From positions 25,755,501 through 25,819,500 of the forward strand of contig NC_133032.1 of assembly GCF_048771995.1 (NCBI RefSeq): a stretch of DNA of 64,000 nucleotides, written 5' to 3'. Shown piece by piece: positions 30,890-43,249 of this stretch. A model generated the notes under the pieces. The model saw nothing but the letters and a program-made list of their open reading frames with translations. It was not told where the DNA came from and made no database searches. The position numbers and the translations under genes are program-made. The stretch comes from Taeniopygia guttata. Lineage: Eukaryota; Chordata; Aves; Passeriformes; Estrildidae. Position 1 is the stretch's first letter. Each line of letters begins with the position of its first letter.

Positions 30890-33800
30890 TTCCCGTTTTC
30901 TAAAATGCAAAAAGAGACACAGCTGCAGAAAGCTTGATGTGTGGGATAGAAAGGCAAGGTCACAAACTCCTGTAAGGGACTGGAGCTGTGCTGGAAAGAC
31001 AGAGCTGGTCATCTGCTCCCTTACAAGATCCTTCCAGATTCATTAAATACATTGTTTACAGTGTCTGTTCCACCACTGATGAACAATTTTGCTCTGCTTG
31101 TTTCTCAAAGAGACACTTAAAATCTTGCTCATATTTTTTTAATCATTCCAATTGTCAGCCTCTGAGAGAGCCCTTGGTATTATCCAGCAGTAGCTGAATG
31201 ATTCCTGTTTGCTGTGAAAGTGACCTGCAAAGCAAAACAGTTTTCCCCATTCTGCTTCTTTAAAATGTATAAGGAAATCAGAATTATTATTAATTTATTT
31301 TGGTTTTCCAGCCCCTCTTTTCCTGCTTAATTTTTGACCTCAGAACCATAAGGTTATCAAGTCACAGCCGTGGGTAATGGAAGCACCAGCTCTCCGACCT
31401 TTCTGGGGCTGTAGTCCCACAAACAGGAGCGGCACTTTGATGCAGGTGTGCCTGCATCCTCAAGAGCTGCCAGCAAATACTCTGGAGCAATGGATAGGCC
31501 TGGAAAAGGAGCTGGGATGCCAGGACAGCAACATACACTGTAAAGAGAAGAGAGAAGTACATTGTCAATATCTAGGGTTCCTGGTCTTTTGAAAATGTTG
31601 ATGAGCACTGACTGCATGAATGAGTTACACTGAAAGCACCAAAACTTTGCTCCTGCCATTCACAGGAGTAACAGGGAGCATGTCAAATAAACTGTGATTG
31701 CAGCCAAGCATGAGCCCTTCCATCACTGAGGGAGATGAGTGTCTCTGAGCACCTTCATGTCTTACCACACAAACCAAATTTAGCCTACAGTGAATGTCTA
31801 TAGCTAGAGCTCCACTGATGAAGTTTAAATCATTTCCAAGCTCATTTGCTTGCTGCAGAACATTTTTCTTCTGTGTGAAAGATGCAAGTGTTTCTAGGCT
31901 GAGATCCACAGGGAGGTTTCAGTCCAAAGCAAAATCAGGGTTGAGTTGCTAAAAGAGTTCTCAGCAGCTGAAGCCTGGCACAAGTCCCGTGCATCTCAAC
32001 AGGGCTGGGATTTCACCCTCTGGCTGCAATGGAGTTACGCCAGCAGAGACATTGCTCCAAACTCCCTATTTCTGTCACTTGCTCAGTATTCAGTGCTACT
32101 GGAGTCCCAAAGTAGATCTTCCCACAACAAATCTGCCAGCAAGAGCAAAAGCTAATATGTAATATTTTATTGTATACAGAGATTAAAAATGTACAGATGC
32201 CTGCAAACGCCACCTTTCACCAAGCCTTACCAGCCTATTACCGTATGTCTGACAAGCCCCTAAATTAAGCTACAGGTTCAGGTTTATAACATTGATGACA
32301 CTTCAGCTCCCTAATGGCACATCAGTGTGTGTTTAACAAGCTGGCAGCCAGTCTGGCAGTCTGGAGACCCCAGCAAACAGTAGTTTGGTGTCTTCAGCAT
32401 CTCAAACACACCATATTCTGAGGGTCAGTATTTCCCCAGGAAAATAGGAGTGATGCCTGGGAATGACACACAGGTTTGAGAGGAACTTCTTCCAGAAGTC
32501 AGTGGGGCAGGTACATTGTGGAAATCCCACTCTGTTGGGGTCCTGTTCCTGACATAGGAACACATCCAAGCTGCCTGCTGCCCTCCTGCTGGATGCCTGA
32601 AGCAGGAAGTGCCTGTCAAGTGTCTGATGTCAGGATTCCAGGCAGCTCCATCTACCTCCCTAGCTGTTAGCTAGGAAAACTGAATGAGCATCAGGGCACT
32701 GTAAATACCACAGGGAAAAAAAAAAAAAGGGCAAGCAAACAATCAGAATTCGCAGCATTCTTATTCTTTCCAGAGGAGCTATGTGCCCATGTGGCTGCAC
32801 AAATGTAGCCTTTTTTTTCCTGGGTTCCACACATTTTAGCACATGCTTTCATCTAAGAACCCAGTCCTCCAGGTGTTTTTGGAAGTTATTCATTTCCCTC
32901 TTTTGATGAATCCCTCACACATCAGTCAGAGACTTACATGAAATCACTGATGTGGGGCAGTTCTAGGTCACCTTTCCTGCTCAGCTGGGAATCAGCTTGA
33001 GCCAGAGGAATTTGGGTCTAACTTTGCCCCATACAGATGGAGAGCACAGGAGCTGGTGCCTCTTCATCTTTTCCACTACACTTCAAATGGACAAGTCTCA
33101 AAACCCACTACCACTCACTACTGCTGTTTCTTGGTCTCTGGTGAGTGCTGTAGCAAAACCTTGACCTCTCAGCCTTGCACCTTCATCAAAGTAATCTTTA
33201 ATTAAAAGGTTTAACAAGTGCAGATGGGGGGATTAGCCTTCTCCCACTGTAGCTGTGCCAGAATAACTCACACTGTTTGCAGGGACTCCAGTCACAGTCA
33301 CCTAAACCAGTTCAGTAACTCCTGCTTACATAGGGAAAATACCAGCTTTTTGCCAACAAAAATGCAGTGATCCCTTAAACTGTCCCACTGCCTAGGCTGA
33401 TAGAAGAGACAAACACTGCAACTTGGAGGATGAGGGCAGTTCCTGTGGGACACTGGGCTCTGAGAAAGCTCTGCCTTCCTGACTGAGCCAAGTTCCTTGT
33501 TTCACACAGGACAGTTGGCACTGAGGCATTGTCTGAAGTGGCTCAGAAGCCCTTCAGGTGCCTTCAAGGTGAGCCCTTGCCTGTCAGTTTTAGCCAGAGG
33601 AGGCAACATTTCAGAAGGCTTTTTAAATGCCTTCTCCTTTGCCAGCCCTGTCTCTTCTAGGAGTGATTCCTGCAATCCATGAGCTTTTCCCATGGCACCC
33701 TTGGCAGCAGCCTGTTCCCTTGAAGATGATAAGGATCTTGTAACTCCTTCCACTGCAGGAGGGGTTTGACATCTCACCTCTTCTCCAGTGCCTGGGGGAG

Positions 33801-35405
33801 GTACGCAGACACAACACATCTCTGGCTCCGCAGAGCCTAATGGGCTGGAAGTTCAGCCTTGTTCTTGCATCATCTAATGCTGACCTTCAAAAGAAAAATA
33901 GGGGATTTATGTCCAGAAGGAGGCTTTGAAAATTTAATTTGGTTTGGATTTACTCTTTGAGATAGGGATTTATGTTTCTTTTCTATATATATTTTTTTTT
34001 TCCTGTAGCAGTGCCGGCTTCTTTCCAAAATTTTGGTGGTGATCTTAACAATATGGACTTCTACCTTTCTCAAATCTTAATAAGCAATAGGGTGTGTTAA
34101 AGATGGGTAAAACCCCAACCTTCCTACAGACATGTTCCCTAGGCAGAGGAACCACTTTGTTCACACTGCCAGAGCCGGCTGAAGGTGCCATGACCCCACC
34201 GTGCCCAAGGCTGTGGCCAGCCCTCCCCCTGGCCTGCCCGCAGCGCTGTGTGTGTGTGACAGCTGCATTCCTGTGCCTGCCCTGCCTAGCAAGGCACAGG
34301 CAGCTCCAACACCTGCTGGAGGGAGGGGGTGCGGTGCTGGGATGAGTAACTGTGGGAACATTAGCCCTCCCCTCGGTGCTGTGCAAACAAGGCAGCCGTG
34401 CTGCCGAGGATGTGGCTCACAGCTGCCAGGCACCAGGCACGGAGCAAGCTCCTATCTGCAGAAGAGCATGTAGACACAGCCTCGCTTGTTTAGCTCTGTG
34501 TTAACAGAGAAAAACAAATCCTAAGTGGACTAAACAAATCTCATCGTGGCAAAGTGCTTCATCAATTACTAATTCAGCCTCTGGCAGACTAATAGGGAGT
34601 AAAGCTGTTTACCTCAGAGTATGACACATTTTTCTTTCTTGTCTTCCCCCTGTGGCACCTGTAGATAGATTCTGCTGTGCAAAGCTTTGTGTCAGTGACT
34701 AATGAGAAACAATTGCTGCAGAATTCTATAAGCTGCATATCATCACTGCAATTAAAGACATTAGGAAAAGCCCTAAGAATCATCCACCTGGGCCAAAAAG
34801 TAAAAAAACATTCTTTCAGAACGTCAAACCTGATGATGCAGCACATTTCAAGAGCTACTGGCAACAAGAAGCGGTTTTGTACCACAGTTTTTGTATTTTC
34901 ACTTCCATTTTATGACCATATATAACAACAACATTCCTGTCCAGGTGGGATAACAAAGGAAATTGTTCCATCTGAAAGCCATGAATATATGTGAAGTAAA
35001 ATGGGTACTTCAAGTGGTCCTTTGGAATGAGCACCCCTGGGAAGGTACTGTTTGAAAGCAAGTTGTAGTTTGGGATCTTTTAAAAGAGGAATTAAAAAGC
35101 CTTACTCACAGTGACCTTTGTAGGTCACCATTTGACTGCATCCTGTGTTGTTGCCCCGTGTTGTGTGAGGTGTGGGAGGGAATGGAAAAATAAACAGAGT
35201 ACAGTGAAAGCTTCCTAGGGCTCCCCAGCTCTTGGGCTTGCTGATAACAGACAGTTCAGGAACACAGGTTCCCAGATATTCCTGAATAATCCAGACAGGG
35301 CAGTGCAGAATAGGACTGTGCAGCCAGTGAGTTACTGGGCAACAGGCATTGCACATTGAATTCAAACACAGCTGAAAGGCACGTGCTCAGGAGGGGCAGC
35401 ACGGC
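30890..35405. other. intergenic, no gene recognised
   Basis: No exon recognised. A short A run lies near 32,717-32,728 and T runs near 32,809 and 33,990. The 34,170-34,340 part is fairly GC-rich but has no known coding content. Confidence 0.5.
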
Positions 35406-35786
35406 CGGTGATGTGGGCATGGCACTCCAGGGACAGAGCCAACATGGGCAGGACACATCAGGGACAGAGCCAACATGGGCATGGCACCCCAGGGACAGAG
35501 CTGGAGTGGGCATGGCACCCCAGGGACAGAGCTGGAGTGGCCATGGCACACCAGGAACAGAGCCAACATGGGTAGGGCACACCAGGGACAGAGCCAGCGT
35601 GGACAGGGCACACCAGGGACAGAGCTGGTGTGGCCATGGCACACCAGGAACAGAGCCAACATGGGTAGGGCACACCAGGGACAGAGCCAGCGTGGACAGG
35701 GCACACCAGGGACAGAGCCAGCGTGGGCATGGCTTACACAAGGACAGAGCCATCAAGAGCATGGCACACACAGGGACAGAACCAGC
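35406..35786. repeat. 31-bp minisatellite (about 11-12 units) with 93-bp higher-order period
   Basis: The consensus unit is close to CATGGCACACCAGGGACAGA followed by GCCAACGTGGG (31 bp). For example, ATGGCAC recurs at 35,481, 35,512 and 35,543. A three-unit block repeats almost exactly 93 bp later (CCATGGC at 35,541 and again at 35,634). All units are in one orientation and the outer ones are more diverged. Long open frames on both strands (147 and 219 codons) come from the repeat and are not genes. Confidence 0.92.
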
Positions 35787-35789
35787 CAG

Positions 35790-38700
35790 CTCTGTATGAT
35801 CCCACAGCAATCCCAGGCACAAAAGCTGTGCAACAAGCTCTGGGTTACCTGTGCATGACATCAGCCTCAGACCAGCTGGGTGAACCTTCCCTCCTGGCAT
35901 CCTACACCTGGCCACAGGTTAACCTTTAGAGGCCTCATTTAGGTCTCCAGGAGATCCTACAAGAAAACAGTGCCAGTGGAGCAAGCACCAGGCACTCAAA
36001 GGGGATTTAACCCATGCAAATTAATTTGTATCCATTGAGTGACTGCAGGTTCACTTTAGGAAAGAGGAGTGTGATTCCTCACTGGCACTGCTGGGGAAAT
36101 AGTTAATCCCAAGCCATCAGATGCCTTCACTGCTTTCATTTAAAGGGGTTTGCCAACTGGGTGCACTGTTGTAAAACTAGTACTACAGGAAATAATTATT
36201 GTTTCTGCTCTGCTGGGTCTCCTTGACCAACAAAAGGCTTTAGTAACAGTAAAATATAAGGTAATGTCTTCATGTAGCAAGTCACTCCATTCCCTTCCTG
36301 TTACTATTAGATATGTACAAAGGAGAGCTAAAGATTCGGTTCTTGTATGGGCTAATTGTTTGTGTGTTTTTAACCATAAAGATGTTGGTGCTGCCCAGAA
36401 TACTTCTCGATGAGGTTACATTTAAAGCTTTTCTAAGAGTCTCCTCTTTGCTGCAGAGTGGTATTAGAATATAGAATATATTTTCTGCAAAAGAATAATT
36501 AATTATTGCAACTTAGCTTAACAAGAAAAAACAAAGTTTTATCTATCCAGAGGATCAAAAACTGCAGTTAATTCAGCTTGCAGTTGTATTATCTATTGGT
36601 GCCATAGTTTCATTATGTTCTCCAGGCAAGCCAGACAATACTGAAGTCTTAGCACACAAGAAAGTTATTTTGTATTGCAGATATTTCATTACTGATAATA
36701 TGAATATTATCTAATACCCATTTAGCATCTTCCATAGATGCTTCCACAGGAGGCACATCATCTGTGCATTGTCATTTAGCCATCCATCCCTTACGCCAGA
36801 GCTTCAGCTGCTGTGATGCTGAATTGAGAGGCGTCAACACCTCAATACACAGTTCAGTAACCCCCTAAGTTATATCCTGATTCATACCAGATGCCATGTA
36901 AAAGAAGATACATAGTGACATACATCATGAATATTTTTGTACAGGTTTTCCATATTCAGGCTCCTTTTTATCTTGTGTTATATCAAGAGTTTTTAAAAAG
37001 TTCCTATAAGCAGGCTTTAACCAGATGTTAATTTCAGAAGCTTGATGGCACCATTCTGGTTATGAAATCCAGCCCTATGCTGGAACTATAATGAGACTTC
37101 AATGCATATGTTACATTAAGAAACCTCCCCTCAGCATTTGTCAGCCTAAGTACCAAGGTGAAGCCATGGCCAGAGGTGTGCATCTGTACATTTGCAGTGT
37201 ACAGGGACCATGGAGCATTACTGAGATCTTGCTCTGGGATTGTACTGAGATTGCTGGTTGGAGTTTGTTTAGTCTGTCAGAGACCTTCTCAGCTCTGCCT
37301 CTGCTGTGGATGCTCAGCCCTATGAAACCCATTTGAATTCCCAGCAGTGGGAGCCACCCCTGCAGTTCCCCTCAGCCCCATGAAACCCATTTGAATTCCC
37401 AGCAGTGGGAGCCACCCCTGCAGTTCCCCTCAGCCTTCTCTGAAGCCTGCAGGGCACGGGTGCTCCCTTCTGATGGCCTCCCTGCACACCTGTGGAACCA
37501 TGGCGTCATTTCCCTTCCTGCTATTTAATTTTCCAAAATGCTTATGTGCCAACACAACTGGGTTTCTTTTCCAGCCAGATAAGAAATGGCTTTTCCTACT
37601 GCAATGTGTTCACTTCCCTTGAGTTAGGAATTGTGGTCTTTACATACCTTTCTTTATTCCTCACATATTGCTGTATTTCTGAACAGGAATGTCAGTAAAT
37701 CCCAAAGAAGGTTAAAAAATCCAACCAAGCACTATTGTATTACCCATTCCAGGTTTCTCTCCCTAGTTTTTACCCTTCACCTCTGCACTCACTGAGTCAG
37801 GTGGTCACTACCCCAGAGATCTCAGCTTTGCAGCTTTCCTTAATTAGCAGGTAGCAGAGCAACACATAATTAGCCATGAGTGTTGTCTGTTTTCAGCCAA
37901 ATGATGCACCTGTAGAGGGTGCAGGGCATTCACGTGGAGCATATGTCACACCAGCCACTCCATGCTGGTATTACGACCATGCAGGCTCTTCCTGGGAGAG
38001 CTCACCAGGTTACCCAACACCTCAGCAGAGAGGTGTGAGACTCAGTGCATCGTTTTGATAGCCAGCCTCTAATTTCATGGGCTGGATCTGGCATGGAGGT
38101 GCCTGGGCTGTAAATCGCAGACTGGGTGAAGTGCTATATCGGAGGACTCAGACTTTATGTCAACCATCACTCCCCTGAGCCCAGTAGCAACGCTCAAAAC
38201 ATTGGCAGGAAACCCATTGCTAAGGGTGCATCCTGCAACTGAAATTAGCAGTGGTGGCTGATGCAAAACACTTGCTTGATTTCATGTCAAGACCCAGGAG
38301 TGGGAAATACTACCTTCTACCACAGCTTGAGCACAGTTATGTCAAAACAAAACTGTTTCATGTCCATGGTAATTTAATCATTTTCCTTCAGTTTGTCAAA
38401 TAGAATATAAAAACTCCCCAAAACAGTTGATTTTGTTTCATCTTGGAATTAACATGTACCTGCCCAAGCTGCCAAAGTACTTCATAGGAATTACAAATAG
38501 GAATTTGAATTATTTCATGTCCCTGTTCTCCTACATGGACCATGTTCCCCCATTTAATTTTCCATCCCACTGTCCTCCCTCACCAGCAACAGGGCCTCAT
38601 GTGGTTTCCTTGGCTACAACACAACACAGGAGTCGCTGCCCTGCTGGAAGTCTCAGCCACAGAGGAAAACTGAGAACACAAGGTATCCAAGCCACCAGTT

Positions 38701-39625
38701 CCCATGGACACTGCTGCTGCTCAGGCAGGGAACTTCTCTTCATGGCTGACCTGGCAAACACAGCCCCAGCATTGCAAAGCCATGATCTTTTTCAGGAAGG
38801 AAAACACCTCACCTGGGGACAAATAAGTGTCAAAGTACAACAGTTCTCCATGGGCAGAATTTGTTGTTACCACTCTCCTGCCAAAAGCCCACTCAGCCCT
38901 GTCCAGAGAAGGTCAGCAGGGAGGGAAAGCTGTCCTGCATGTTCTCTGTCAGCAGCAAAATGGACAGGCATCAGCAGTGACCAGGAAGGCAAGGTAAAAA
39001 CTAAACCTCCTAACACAATCTGACATTGAATGCCAGAAAACCATCGGTGCAGCTTTCCTGGGCTTCCTTATCAGGCCTGACAGTTTTGCATAAACACTGC
39101 CAGCCTGTGCACTGCATGGCAGTGTCCCCAGGACTGCCTGTCCCCCCACTACACAGCTGTGCTGGCCCAGCAACCAAAGGGTTCATTCTGCTCACAGGGG
39201 TATCACTTGTTTGAAGAATCAGTCACTAGACACCAGGTAGTTTCCACAGCTGGTAATTAAACCAATTTGGACATCCAAAGGGCAGTTCCCTTGCCAAAGT
39301 GCAGCAGCTCCTGGCAGCCAGCCCTCCCAGCTCTCCTGCATCCTGCTGTTGCCATGGCAGCATGCAGGATGTGCACCTCAGTGCTTATTAGGCTCCAAGA
39401 AGCATTTCCCATGTGAGTTGGGCTGCACAATCACAAGCACATAACTGTTAAGCCATCATGGTATGAAAATTAGCCATGGCCACAATTACCCAAAACTTGA
39501 AAAGCTGGAAGAGCATTCATCTTTGTGCATTGGCTGTCCCCATTTAAGGCTTTATCTCTTGACTTGCAAAACACACCAATAAGCAATACTTGCTACAGGT
39601 AAACGACATCATTTATGTTTGACAA
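35790..39625. other. intergenic, no gene recognised
   Basis: No exon recognised. The stretch at about 36,000-37,080 is AT-rich and non-repetitive. The longest open frame (38,427-39,023, plus, 198 codons) has no recognisable domain. Confidence 0.5.
37318..37436 (+). repeat. two-copy tandem duplication, 58-bp unit
   Basis: A segment starting TGAAACCCATTTGAATTCCC at 37,323 repeats at 37,381 with no difference seen over the 58-bp unit. Such identity suggests a recent duplication. Confidence 0.9.
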
Positions 39626-39630
39626 AGGAC

Positions 39631-39885
39631 CTTTCCTTTCCTTTCCTTTCCTTTCCTTTCCTTTCCTTTCCTTTCCTTTCCTTTCCTTTCCTTTCCTTTC
39701 CTTTCCTTTCCTTTCCTTTCCTTTCCTTTCCTTTCCTTTCCTTTCCTTTCCTTTCCTTTCCTTTCCTTTCCTTCCCTTCCCTTCCCTTCCCTTCCCTTCC
39801 CTTCCCTTCCCTTCCCTTCCCTTCCCTTCCCTTCCCTTCCCTTCCCTTCCCTTCCCTTCCCTTCCCTTCCCTTCCCTTCCCTTCC
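39631..39885. repeat. (CTTTC)28 then (CTTCC)23 pyrimidine microsatellite
   Basis: About 140 bp of pure CTTTC pentamers (39,631-39,770) switch abruptly to about 115 bp of CTTCC pentamers (39,771-39,885). A degenerate CTCTCC-type stretch follows to about 39,921. All-pyrimidine on plus and all-purine on minus, so it can form triplex (H-DNA). Long open frames on both strands arise from it and are not genes. Confidence 0.97.
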
Positions 39886-39924
39886 TTTTCGCTCTCCCTC
39901 TCCGTCTCCCTCTCCCTCCCTGTA

Positions 39925-41715
39925 ATTCCTTTAATATTTACCCCACATGCAGTGTTTATTCTGCAGTTGGAAAGGAGATTCATCTGCTGTGGCTGTTTCA
40001 GCAAACCCTTGGAATTGCCAGCAGCAAATGTAAACTCCAGTGTGACCTCCTGGGTCTGTAAAGCCTGTTGCCCTCAATCGTAGTCTGCTGTTTTAGTTTT
40101 TTAGGATTCCACAGATGCCAGAAGTAATCTTAGTTTACATTAAGTACAGGCAGGCCAAAGACACTCTGCTGAAGCCAAGAGAGCTACTTGGACAAGTAGG
40201 GCCTACTTGCAGAGAAAGGATTACTGGTAGAAATAAGGATTAAAAGACTGAAGCCATTGGACTGTAAGTCTCTCTTTTGCTGTGTCAGGTCTTGATTATG
40301 TAAACCGGCCAGTGGAGCTGAAAGGCTCCCAGGATGACGTTTCCTGGAGATCACAGCCCCACCTACATTCGCTCAGGGTTATGCTTGGGGCTTTTAAAGT
40401 TTTTGTCATTTTGGAAGACACCCAAGCCTAATTACAGTAGAGACTGGGGGCTGCCAAAAGCACAGAAGCTGCTCAAAATGTCTTCATAGTGTAATATTGC
40501 AAAAGTGGCTCACTGAAGCTGAGCAGTTGGTCCAAGCTCTGGCTCCCCACAGAGGGGTGTATTACAGAGTGAGACAGTGACAAAGCACAGGTGGCAGTGA
40601 CCCTTTCAGGGCTGTCACAACACCCTGCGTCAGAATAGAATGTGCACTAGCTGGCTGACACAAGGGTCCTCCAAAACACATGGGGGACAAGGTCACAAAC
40701 AGATGCAGGGTGACCCATATGTTAATGCGAGACATTTGCAGCAGAGGGGGAACACTGCCATGTTCAGTCATGTCACACAGCCACTGCTTTGGCCCAATGA
40801 CTTGGCTACAGTCTGGGATGCTGCCCCTGCCTCCTGCTTGTTAGCTGGGACACAGGGAATTTTGCCCAGATCATGGCCTGGGAGTGTGAGATAGAGTGGC
40901 TCTGATCTCTTTCTTTGCTTCTTTCCTAATTTAAACTACAAGTCTGCCTTTTACGATGCATCAGTCACCAGTGAATTCTGGTCTTCTGTGCAGGGGTGGA
41001 CATCAGAGCCCTGATGTCTGTGCTGGATGGGGGCTGCCTCTGGGAAGGACTGTCCTGCACACATTGCCTCAATCCTGGCTTCTCTCTGGCCATGTGCAAT
41101 GCTCCTAGGGAGGACCTGCAGCCTGCTAAAACTGCTGTGCTGGCAGGAGCCACAACCTGCATGGGATGGGGGGGGGCAATGGGGAAAAGGTCCACACAGG
41201 GACAGAGCTGAGAGGCTTTTCCTAGGAGCCTCCAGCAACAGCAGCTTTTCAAACCCCCACATATGTGCAAGCCGATATTTCAGTGCCTGCAGGTTGCTAT
41301 GGACAACCAAAGATTTCTAAACTGCAGAGCCCCAACACTCCGTACACTGCAGTAACACTTGGCATTGCTGTTACCAAGAGCTCCATGTTGGAAAGTAAAG
41401 AATCCTGTCACCACTTTTCAACTGAAGATGCAGAGGGTCCGATCAGTGTGAGGTGAAACCGATCCCTGAGGTAACCCCCACCCATTTAAATGCTCTAAAA
41501 CCTGAAATCACCTCCTCAAACATGCAGCCCCTTCAGACAGCCCACACAACAGCAGGGGCAAACTGTGTGGAAGCAAGTCACTGGGATGAGCATGTTCTAG
41601 AGGATGACAGGGGAATTAATGGGGGGAGAGATCCACAGAGTCAAGTTCCCCAGGCATGTAATCCTGGCCGCAGAAACTGCAGGTCTGAGCTGACTGCACA
41701 CACAGCACTGCACAC
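39925..41715. other. intergenic, no gene recognised
   Basis: No exon recognised. A G run lies near 41,168-41,176. Open frames near 40,950-41,320 on both strands lack recognisable domains. Confidence 0.5.
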
Positions 41716-41722
41716 CTGACCT

Positions 41723-41850
41723 GCAGGTGGGACCTCTCCTTTGCAGAGGGCCTGCCACAGCATGCACCAAGGCTTGTGTTCCCTGGCCACCCGTTCCCTT
41801 GGGAAGAGGAGTGTCCTTCCCAGCCAAACAGAGGCGTAACAAGGCTCCTC
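41723..41850. repeat. dispersed repeat, copy 1
   Basis: GCAGGTGGGACCTCTCCTTT through AACAAGGCTCCT resembles the block at 43,118-43,240 in the same orientation. Shared strings include CTCTCCTT, ACAGCATG, CAAGGCTT, CCCTGGCCACC and CCTTCCCAGC. The family is not identified. Confidence 0.6.
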
Positions 41851-42579
41851 TTACCTGGCTGCACACACAGCAAGGGCTGTTCACACAGCCAGGATGAGGA
41901 TGGGACAGCATGCAGAGCCTCTAAGACCTCCCCATCCACCCAGCTGGCATCTGCCTTGTGCAGCCCATCCTCACACAGTTTCACGAATGAAGAAAACACA
42001 CCCACAACTACTTTCTTTGAATCTATCTCATGAACATTAACGAGGTGTTATTAAGGCTGTGCCTTCTGGATGCAGAGGTGCCACTGCCTGCAGTAAGAGT
42101 AGGGGAAACAATGTGGAGCAAAATGATCTGCCAACATCATGCAGGAGGTCTGTGGCAGAGCTTTGGCAGACTTGGGTCTCCAGAGCCTGCTGAAAGCATT
42201 GCAGTTTCTGTCAGGACCAAGATAACTATGAAATGTAGTTACTCCCATTTTAAGAAGGTGAAAATGCCTGTGTAGTCTGCACTCACAGAAACTCACCCCC
42301 TACAACCTCTTACCATAAGCACAGAAATGCACTTTCATTTGGTCTAAAATGAAACTTGTGACACAGAAGTATGCAGAATAGTTAGTAAAAGCACAATCTG
42401 GACCATTATTTGACTTGGCACGGGGAGAATTTCAAGGAAAAAATCTAGGAGTAGGTTTTGCTTATCCTACTCCATCTATGCTCAATGCATGTCCTCCTCT
42501 CTTTCAGCAGATCTACAAAGTGCCACCTAATTTATCTTCCCACTGACACAGGCACAGAGAGCACACCTCCATGATTAAT

Positions 42580-42960
42580 GGACTTTTACCCTCGAGGAGT
42601 TGGTTACATTGCAGCAGACAATGAGAGATTTGATTACCGCTAATACGATATTGACACAAATGTCAATGCTCTGAGACACACCATATCATTTTGAATCAAG
42701 GATCCCTTTCATCACTGTTATTTTTGTTTGCTTCTTACATTTTAATAAGCTGTTTCTCTGTGTATTACCCAAATACTCCAGACTAAAACTACCTGGGGAC
42801 AATTTAGTTTTCATCTAACATTTCATTTAGTAGGAGGTACCTTTAACAAAAAGGTGTTTGTGCTCACATAGCCCTGTTATCATTTAAATACACAATGCTC
42901 CAGCTGAAAACTGTGGTCAGCTGATGCCTTTACCTTAGTGATAACTAATCTGTTGTTTTA
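42580..42960. promoter_or_regulatory. candidate conserved non-coding element (by texture only)
   Basis: Non-repetitive, AT-leaning DNA with GATTAATGGAC, GATTTGATTACCGCTAATAC and a palindrome-like TTGACACAAATGTCAA. There is no coding signal. By-eye suggestion only. Confidence 0.22.
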
Positions 42961-43117
42961 TCAAAATCAAATATAGCAGGAAGTGGGAATAATGGCTTTT
43001 TCTTTTTTGTCTCTGGAGAATTGTACTGATCAAATCAGCCAAATCTTGACCAGTCAAAAATTAAATTAAGCTTGTCAATCGTGTGAGGTAGCCAAATAAC
43101 CGAGGCAGTCAGAGCCA

Positions 43118-43240
43118 CAGGTGGGATCTCTCCTTGCAAAGGGCACACACAGCATGAGCAGAGGCTGCAGCTGGCCAAGGCTTCTGTTTCCCTGGCCACC
43201 TTCCTTCCCAGCTGGGCAGGGGCACAACAGGGTACCCTGC
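43118..43240. repeat. dispersed repeat, copy 2
   Basis: Second copy of the 41.7-kb block, with small insertions and deletions between shared strings (ACAGGTGGGATCTCTCCTTG, CAAGGCTT, CCCTGGCCACC, CCTTCCCAGC). The level of divergence suggests an old interspersed repeat and not a recent duplication. Confidence 0.6.
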
Positions 43241-43249
43241 TGGGCTGTC

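Noticed and set aside
35256-35915. 219-codon minus frame and 147-codon plus frame with repeated words
   Set aside because: Both are products of the 31-bp minisatellite, with no codon bias or homologue.
39609-40083. Frames of 131-154 codons made of Lys/Arg/Glu/Gly or Leu/Pro/Phe/Ser repeats
   Set aside because: Translation of the CTTTC/CTTCC microsatellite on either strand.
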